A DNA stretch of 13,506 bases. Origin: Saprospiraceae bacterium. GTDB lineage: Bacteria; Bacteroidota; Bacteroidia; Chitinophagales; Saprospiraceae. The stretch covers positions 1 through 13,506 of the forward strand of contig JADKCC010000036.1 in assembly GCA_016714785.1 (NCBI GenBank), written 5' to 3'. The notes under the pieces were generated by a model that ran no database searches, had not been told where the DNA came from, and saw nothing but the letters and a program-made list of their open reading frames with translations. How positions within the stretch are numbered: position 1 is the stretch's first letter; each line of letters starts with the position of its first letter. Position numbers and translations under genes: made by a program. Positions 7,299 to 13,506 of this stretch are shown one piece after another.

Positions 7299-8144
7299 AT
7301 GCAAACTGACGACGAAATAAAAGAAATGGTAAGGCAAAAATATAGTGAAATAGCCTTACAAGACAAAGACACCAATGCATCCTCATGTTGTGGTGCAGGT
7401 GGCTGTACTACAGAAGTGTACAATATCATGAGTGAAGACTATGTCGAATTAGAAGGTTATGCCAAAGATGCAGATTTAGGTCTTGGTTGTGGTCTTCCCA
7501 CTGTTTTTGCCAAGATAAAGAAGGGAGACACTGTCATTGACTTAGGAAGCGGAGCAGGTAATGATTGTTTTGTAGCAAGAGCAGAGACAGGTCCATCAGG
7601 TAAAGTGATTGGCATTGATTTTACACCAGCCATGATCGATAAAGCAAGGGAGAATACTGACAAAATGGGCTATAATAATGTGGAATTTCGTCAAGGTGAC
7701 ATCGAGAAGATGCCAGTCGGTGGCAATATGGCTGATGTTGTCGTCAGTAATTGTGTATTGAATTTGGTACCGAACAAAAGAGCTGTTTTTGCTGAAATCT
7801 TTAGAGTATTGAAGCCTGGTGGACATTTTAGTATTTCTGATATTGTCTTGACTGGAGCACTTCCTGAAAAACTTCAATCAGCGGCTGAAATGTATGCTGG
7901 TTGTGTAGCAGGAGCTATCCAAATAGATGAATATTTGGGTTACATACAGGAAGTTGGTTTTCAGCATATCACCGTACAAAAGAACAAACCGATTATCATC
8001 CCTGAAGATATTTTATCAGGTTATTTGACCAAAGAAGAAGTGAAAGAATATATTGACACAGAGACATCAATCCGAAGCATCACGGTCTATGCCAAAAAAA
8101 AGGAGCAATCATCTTGTTGTACACCTGGTGGTGGCTGTTGCTAA
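7299..8144 (+). CDS. arsM: Arsenite S-adenosylmethionine methyltransferase ArsM
   Basis: Intact 281-residue cytosolic enzyme that transfers methyl groups from SAM to As(III), producing methylated and eventually volatile arsenicals. The class I SAM site is VIDLGSGAGNDCF (79-91), followed by KVIGIDFTPAMIDKARE and GDIEKMP. The three Cys required for As(III) binding in the family are present: LGCGLPT (Cys64), SNCVLNL (Cys152) and AGCVAGA (Cys202). Cys-rich ends are also present: SSCCGAGGC at 29-36 and SSCCTPGGGCC at the C-terminus. The start ATG 7299 gives MQTDDEIKEMVRQKYSEIA, a common N-terminus of bacterial ArsM, 7 bases after the antitoxin stop and without a Shine-Dalgarno site, as is usual in this phylum. 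It is probably cotranscribed with higBA. No indels, unlike its neighbours. Confidence 0.96.
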   Translation: MQTDDEIKEMVRQKYSEIALQDKDTNASSCCGAGGCTTEVYNIMSEDYVELEGYAKDADLGLGCGLPTVFAKIKKGDTVIDLGSGAGNDCFVARAETGPSGKVIGIDFTPAMIDKARENTDKMGYNNVEFRQGDIEKMPVGGNMADVVVSNCVLNLVPNKRAVFAEIFRVLKPGGHFSISDIVLTGALPEKLQSAAEMYAGCVAGAIQIDEYLGYIQEVGFQHITVQKNKPIIIPEDILSGYLTKEEVKEYIDTETSIRSITVYAKKKEQSSCCTPGGGCC

Positions 8145-8300
8145 GGTGAGTTGATGTAGTATTTATAAATTTTGAAATTCCTAATAATATTTGAAATTTT
8201 AATTTTTTATCGTAAAGGACAGTAACGAGTATGGAGCATAGCTTAGATTTCGCCATGCAGTGATGAGCACAAAGTAAAAATCCATAAAAAGCATTACCTA
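8145..8300. other. Convergent intergenic region between arsM and the T9SS protein gene
   Basis: 156 AT-rich bases between two convergent genes, where terminators are expected. TTGAAATT occurs twice (near 8172 and 8190) as a direct repeat, followed by a T-run near 8204. No strong GC-rich hairpin and no open reading frame of note was found. Confidence 0.3.
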
Positions 8301-11200
8301 CTATTTTGAAACAATTAAACTTTTAGGCCTTAAAAGTTGACCATTTTTTGTGCCCAATAGGAAGTATATTCCATTGGGGATATCGCTCAAATTTATAAAA
8401 TCTCCTTTATGGTAATCACTTAAACTTAAAATCACTTTACCTTCTATTCCTATGATATTAATATTATCAAAATCCCTGTCAAGCACAATAAAATCTGATG
8501 TTGGAATAGGATTGATAGTGAAATAATAGTTTTCACCATATTGGATATTTTCAGTTGATACGCTTTGATTCACAATTTTGAACAATTGCCTATCGCCTTC
8601 GGTACGAGTGGCAGTAAAATAAACTTCGCCTGTGATTGGATGGTTGGCGATATCGGATATAGAACTAGAAAGAAATCCTTTTCTAATATCATCTAGAATC
8701 TCAAATTGATGTGTTTCAATATTATAAACCCACGGTTCAAATCCATGAGTCCCATCATCAAAGCGGAGTAGAAACTCTTTATCGTTTAACGGATAGGCTG
8801 GACCATAAAGATTACTAAACCCTGACTCGAATTTTAAAGCTCTAGAAACGGTCTTAGTTTCAAACTCAAATTTATCAAAATGATAAACATTACTCGAAAC
8901 CCTATAAATAAAAACTGCATTGTCTTTATTATCCATGATTGCGATTGTTCTTTCGTCCCTAGGTCTTGTCGAAACTAACTTTGGCTCAGTATCGAATGTA
9001 AAGTAAAATAACTTACATTTATTTCCTAGTAAGGTCTCAATAAATGAATAGTTTTCTGCTTCGTGCCAAAAAAAAACTTGGTGCATAAAATGAGCCATCA
9101 ATGCTTTAGCTTTTTTGGGACTACTCCATTTTGAATAGTGACAATCACAACCTCTTTACTATTATAAAAGGCAAAAGACTGCTTAGTATCACCAAAGGGT
9201 TTACTTGACCTAAAGTATTTGTAATCAAAATTTTCTAAAAGAGTAGATAATTGACCATCACTATTGATGTAACTAAACTTGTTATTTCCGTTTATATAAA
9301 AACCACCTTTGTCATCCGGTATCACTCCCTGAGATAAGTTTACTCCATTTATGTTTAAAGGTAACGTTTTATTTGCAACTGGATCTAATAAGTACAGTGC
9401 ATTACTTTGATATAAGATATGATTACCACTAACCTGAATGATGGAACCCTTTTTAGCATTGAGACTATCCATAGATACGTATTTGTCCACATTCATATCA
9501 AAGTATCCATAAGATGCAGTAGGAACATCATCATTCGCATAATTTACAAGCAATTGATTTGTAGTCAACTTAGTGCTTCCCATCTTAAAAGTATTAGGTA
9601 AGTTTATCTTGGTAAAATTGAGATTGTCGATATCAATTTTGACAATAAAAGTAGTTTCTCCTTCACCTGCAAGTATATAAAGATGTTCATCTTTTCTTAT
9701 GATATCCGATATTTTGCACCTGTAAGGAGCTATATCTAAGATTTTCGTGCTTTTATTCTCATCCATGACATAGACTGCATCACACGTAGCTGCAAAATAT
9801 TTATTTTCTACCCATAAATCTGCAAGTATATCTGGTTGAATTCCTACATTTTTAATGATCCCTTGTTGAAAAATTTCTTTAATTTCTCCTTCTTTTTCAT
9901 TTAGCTGCATTATGGAATATCCACCATTATATTGATAACTCACATTGATGTTTTCTTCATCAGTAACATCACTTAAAATGATATTGGATGGATGGAGAGT
10001 CGATTGTATTAATAGAGATGTGACACCTGTTTCCAAATTTAACTTATAAAGATCATCTTTAGAGTCATAATTATAATTGATCGATTGTGGTTTATTAAAA
10101 TATAGATTATTTTTAATTCTCAAAGTATTATTGTAAATGTTGGGGTAACCATTTATGATAACCTCTGTTTTTAAGTCGTTTTTAATATCATATAAATAAT
10201 AATTGGGTTTCAATTGCCATCTATAATCGAATATTAAAATAATCGTCTCATATAAACTCTTTGTATCTTGGAATCTTATAAAATTGTTGCCAGAATTAAG
10301 TGGGAATTCTTCGCAAAATATATCTTCACATGTACTCAAGTCTTTCATACAATATCTCAAATTATCTTCATCATCATTGAAGCCGTATATAATTCTTTCA
10401 TGACAATAATACAAAATTTTACTGTCTTTTGGTATAAAACATGCAATAGTATCAATGGTATTGTTAGCTAAAAAGCGATATATATTCGTACTGTCTTGAA
10501 AAACAAAATGAATATTAGGGTCAGAGTCTATAGTAATTAAGCCTGTAAGATAAAAATTTTGTAATTTTATTTTATGTGTCACATTGGTTTCTAAGTCTAA
10601 ATAAACAAATCCTTCTTGATCCCAAGTGTAAAGCTTGGAATCATGGAAACTACCATTAAAACTCAATATATCATATCGTTTTTTATTTCTATCTATTCTA
10701 CACTTCCTCGCCAACCTGAGTCGCTTGAAACATCAAAATAGAAATAATTTTTACCAAAATGAAAATTTGAAGGAAACCTGCAACTATATGGTTTTAAATC
10801 AATGATTTCAACTATTTCACCTTTAATAAAATCAATCAAATAGATGTAGTCGTAATAAAATTCGTACAAAATACTACCATCAAAGATCAGATTAGAATTA
10901 TTTTCGTAAGTAAAATTAGTATTTAATTCAATCTTAGAGTCAGTAGGTCTAAATTTCAACTCATGCAAAAAATTTAACACTCCATTTTCAATTTGCCAAA
11001 CTTTTGTCCCCAATTGACCTTTGCTCAATAAAATATTCTTTCGCCCCAATATTTATAAACCCCTTCCTAGGATGATCGTCATCTTGTTTATAGTTTTGAA
11101 CATTACTCACTTGCTTTTGTCCATTTGAAATTAATGGACAAATAAAGAAAAATCCTAAAATAATTAAAGAAGAAAATAATGTTTTTTGAATGTAATACAT
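8301..11200 (-). CDS. Large secreted protein with ELWxxDGT-like repeats and T9SS sorting domain (frameshifted)
   Basis: One gene of about 966 codons, read in four overlapping pieces: 11200-10988, 11049-10693, 10714-9098 and 9101-8301. ATG 11200 gives the signal peptide MYYIQKTLFSSLIILGFFFI, cleaved near SNGQ; an in-frame GTG at 11230 is less likely. The body is a succession of short strand-rich units of the form 'GxxYxLD...', with LYTWDQEGFVYLDLET, DGTHGFEPWVYN and GEVYFTATRTEGDRQLFKI. They recall ELWxxDGT beta-propeller repeats. The C-terminus reads INPIPTSDFIVLD, GKVILSLSD and DIPNGIYFLLGTKNGQLLRP then KSLIVSK, a T9SS type A sorting domain, so it is probably exported to the cell surface or medium. 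The break at about 9110 is one base in the AAAAAA run (TTTTTT on plus); another lies in a GGGG run near 11045. Function unknown; adhesion or a surface propeller is plausible. Confidence 0.8.
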
Positions 11201-11563
11201 AGTACTTAATTTATAATTGGCAAGTTTCACAATGTTGTTGAAGAATCAGATTTTTAAATTTTTTGTAAAATTAATTTTTATTATGATATTGATGCGGATT
11301 TTTTAGTATATATTTTCAGTTTTTATTTATACCACATTTCAATGGACTTATTAGGCGTTTTAACTTTTATTTCTTTTCATAAATATCTATGCATCCTGTA
11401 AAAATTTCAAACATTAAAAATTTGTAAAATCTTTTACCATCTCATCTTAATTATCATAAGATTTGAAATAAGGAAAGAAATTAAAAAAGTGCTAATCACA
11501 TTTTATTGGTTTGTGAAGTAATTGCATTTTGGGTTTTATGTATAAATGTAAAAATTAAACACC

Positions 11564-11584
11564 TTCAAATTAAATTAATTTGAA
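11564..11584. promoter_or_regulatory. Perfect 10-bp inverted repeat upstream of the beta-helix gene promoter
   Basis: TTCAAATTAA and TTAATTTGAA are separated by a single A. The element ends 9 bases before the presumed -33 element at 11594, a position suited to an activator. The low complexity of AT-rich DNA means a chance origin is possible, but ten perfect pairs are notable. Confidence 0.45.
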
Positions 11585-11593
11585 ATCATCATA

Positions 11594-11622
11594 TTGTTAT
11601 TTTATGAAAAGGAGTATCTTTG
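11594..11622 (+). promoter_or_regulatory. Putative promoter of the beta-helix T9SS gene
   Basis: TTG at 11594-11596, an 18-base spacer, and TATCTTTG at 11615-11622 match the Bacteroidota -33/-7 arrangement. The predicted transcription start lies only about 10-14 bases before the ATG at 11639. Confidence 0.6.
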
Positions 11623-11638
11623 AATTAAATATGTCACA

Positions 11639-13094
11639 ATGCGGCTTTATACTCTTATACTTTCCATAATTTTGATTCAGTGTACTATCTTGTATGGACG
11701 AATACTCAAAGTTGGTACATCTCAACAATTCATTACTATCACCTCTACCTGCAATGTTGCTACAAGGAGACTCAATAATATGCTACGATCCTGTGATACA
11801 AGGTGGCATGTTTATAGAAACCTGCAAGGTAATGCCAATCCAATGGATTCATATACTTGCTGCCGAAAATACAGAGGTTGTCAGCCGGCGGGAGCAATAG
11901 TATTCAATTGTCTGATGCGGTTTATATCACATTGAAGGTTTCATCATCGAAGGACAAACTGGCAATGGTCTCAACTATAGACGATGGCACTTTGGATACG
12001 CCAACACACCATATTCAGATAGTAAATTGTATATTTAGAAACATCAATGCTACAGGTATAACGACTTCCTCAAGTTATCAGGATTGGATGATTTTTGAAA
12101 TCAGAAACTGTACTTTCTAAATGGATCTAACGGGCAGTGGTTTAGATATGGTCGGATGTCATCGCGGGCAAATCATTGGAAATACCTTTAAAAATTTGGG
12201 TTCCAATGCTATCCAAGCCAAAGGTGGTACATCTGATATCGAAATACTCAGAAATACATTTGAAAATGGAAGTGCCAGAGCTTTGAATCTCGGAAAGTAC
12301 AGGATTAACATTTTCAGGCCGCAAATGCAACGGCTGAAGCGGAGCGCATCAAAGTCATCGCCAATATCATTGAAGGATCGGAAGCTAGGCTATTGCTTTT
12401 GTTGGTTGTAGAAAAGTAGAAGTAAGCAACAATACCATTCTTTTCCACGCAAATGGATACTTGTATATTGCAAGAAACAGTGGATCCCACCTGATTTTGC
12501 CTTAGGAGACAATAAATTTTTAATAATATTGTCATCTTAGATCAAAATGTGAGTATGAAGCCAATATTGGTCCAAATACTGCACCAGAAACATTTAGTTT
12601 TGACAATAATCTATGGTGGAAAACAAGCAACTCAAACTGAATGGCTCAAATCTACGCAGACAGGTGAAAGGTAGCGTCATAGCTGATCCAATGATGGTTC
12701 CAAAATAGCACCTATCAAATATCGAGTGCAAGTCCGCTAGTTGCTTTGGTTTTGCCTTAGTAATAATAGCGTTTTGGATATCGAAGGTCAACCTTTAATA
12801 ACCCACCTTCTGTTGGCGCTTATGAAGGACAAGTTTTTTCTGCTGAAACTAACCATATCCCAACCTGATTAAATTATATCCCAATCCTGTAACTGATCTT
12901 TACAAGTCGAATTTTCTGATGTGGCAAAAGAATCCTGTTGCTTCGACAATGAAGGAAAAATAATACTCCAATTACAATGTGAACTTGCACAATGCGATGT
13001 AAATGTGCATCATCGATAAAATCAGGGGACTTATATACTGATGATCAAGGAAGAAGATGGTAAAATGGCTAGTAGAAAAGTGGTAGTACATTAA
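11639..13094 (+). CDS. Secreted right-handed parallel beta-helix protein with T9SS sorting domain (frameshifted)
   Basis: About 485 codons. ATG 11639 gives the signal peptide MRLYTLILSIILIQCTILYG, then RILKVGTSQQF and GDSIICYDPVIQGGMF, the usual opening of secreted beta-helix proteins. Repeating rungs follow: HHIQIVNCIFRNINATG, FEIRNCTF, SGLDMVGCHRGQIIGNTF, NAIQAKGGTSDIEILRNTFE, and KVEVSNNTILF. After ADPMM and PLVALG comes PPSVGAYEGQ, a common end of the helix in this class, and then a T9SS type A domain (IKLYPNPVTDL, GTYILMIKEEDGKMASRKVV) stopping at 13092-13094. The rungs resemble polysaccharide-lyase-type or carbohydrate-binding beta-helices, but catalytic residues cannot be assigned. At least eight indels interrupt it; clean pieces include 11857-12120 and 12121-12300. 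It is divergent from another T9SS cargo gene and is probably a surface or secreted glycan-active or adhesive protein. Confidence 0.8.
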
Positions 13095-13201
13095 AAGGCT
13101 AAGTATGGATTTTTGAATACGGTTTTTATAATTTTTATTACTACCCTTATAGCCTCGTAAAAATCAGATACAAGAACCAAATCAACTTTACATCTATCTC
13201 T

Positions 13202-13506
13202 ATGGAACTGACGATATCAATCCAAAAAGATACTACTAACAAAGCAGTAGAAGTAGAAAATGGTAAAAAATACCTAAAAAAAAAAATTATTGATTCTGTG
13301 GTCTTTTATTCATTATATAAATTTGAAAGAAACATTGTAGATAGCTTTTGTATATATTTTACAGATAAAAAACAACAAAAGATTTATATTAAAAGAGATC
13401 TAGATGGTATTAATGAGTTTGATTTTTATTGCCTTCGATTAACGACAGAATATTTAGAGATTTCAATCCAGATCGTTTTATCGACATTGTTTTTAAACCT
13501 GCTATT
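13202..13506 (+). CDS. Unrecognised protein, N-terminal part (runs off the right edge)
   Basis: The frame opens at ATG 13202 (MELTISIQKDTTNKAVEVEN), crosses an 11-A run at 13276-13286 in frame (KKYLKKKIIDSVVFYSLYKF), and continues with FCIYFTDKKQQ and KIYIKRDLDGINEFDFYCLR to the edge without a stop. Near 13440-13450 a neighbouring frame reads more protein-like (FRDFNPDRFIDIVFKPAI), so an indel there is likely. Lys- and Ile-rich, with no signal peptide and no motif I recognise. The 107 bases before it hold no clear promoter. Confidence 0.5.
   Translation, partial: MELTISIQKDTTNKAVEVENGKKYLKKKIIDSVVFYSLYKFERNIVDSFCIYFTDKKQQKIYIKRDLDGINEFDFYCLRLTTEYLEISIQIVLSTLFLNLL

Larger units (their letters stand above)
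11201..11638. other. Divergent AT-rich intergenic region
   Basis: 438 bases between the two divergent T9SS-cargo genes. It holds a perfect inverted repeat (11564-11584) and a promoter (11594-11622) for the plus-strand gene. ATCTTA and TAAGAT at 11444-11449 and 11457-11462 form a weaker inverted repeat. No TAnnTTTG element was found for the minus-strand gene, and no coding or RNA gene is recognisable. Confidence 0.4.

Noticed and set aside
7457..7877. Minus-strand open frames inside arsM
   Set aside because: They are antisense shadows of an intact, well-conserved enzyme.
8145..8300. Possible small RNA or tRNA between arsM and the T9SS gene
   Set aside because: No cloverleaf, no GC-rich stem and no promoter consensus could be found.

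Overview
The window looks like a chromosomal segment from a member of the Bacteroidota, probably Saprospiraceae-like. The reasons are two secreted proteins ending in type IX secretion (T9SS) sorting domains, two TonB-dependent receptors with carboxypeptidase-regulatory-like N-termini, promoters fitting the phylum -7 consensus TAnnTTTG, and few Shine-Dalgarno sites. The DNA is AT-rich.

Layout. 1-885 (minus): start of a TonB-dependent receptor that runs off the left edge. 886-1140: divergent regulatory region with two palindromes. 1141-4107 (plus): an arsenical-handling operon of a small CPKC thioredoxin-fold protein (ArsE-like), a rhodanese with a Cys-rich tail, a CSCSS permease of the ArsP_1/DUF318 family, an ArsF-family exported redox protein and an ArsG-family (CcdA-like) permease. 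4108-4313: a near-copy of the operator/promoter seen at 1098-1122. 4314-6524 (plus): a second TonB-dependent receptor with a CC-x4-C motif in its plug. 6616-7291 (plus): a HigB/HigA-type toxin-antitoxin pair. 7299-8144 (plus): an intact ArsM arsenite methyltransferase, 7 bases behind the antitoxin. 8301-11200 (minus): a large T9SS-secreted protein of ELWxxDGT-like type. 11201-11638: divergent intergenic region with a 10-bp perfect inverted repeat and a promoter. 11639-13094 (plus): a secreted parallel beta-helix protein with a T9SS tail. 13202 to the right edge (plus): start of an unrecognised gene.

Working model (inference). The centre is an arsenic island for organic and methylated arsenicals. 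ArsE/ArsF-type proteins would reduce nitroaromatic arsenicals, ArsG- and ArsP-type permeases would export trivalent aromatic or methyl arsenicals, ArsM would methylate As(III), and an outer-membrane receptor sharing the operon's operator would handle an unknown arsenic- or thiol-metal-linked ligand. No ArsR, ArsB/Acr3 or ArsC is visible, so the regulator and inorganic arsenic functions must lie elsewhere.

Quality caveat. Most genes are interrupted by single-base indels while the protein motifs on either side of each break stay conserved. The breaks are dense in 1-5000 and 11640-13100 and sparse in 5000-11200. This fits uncorrected sequence or assembly errors better than ancient decay. Broken genes are therefore annotated as whole genes with the breaks described.
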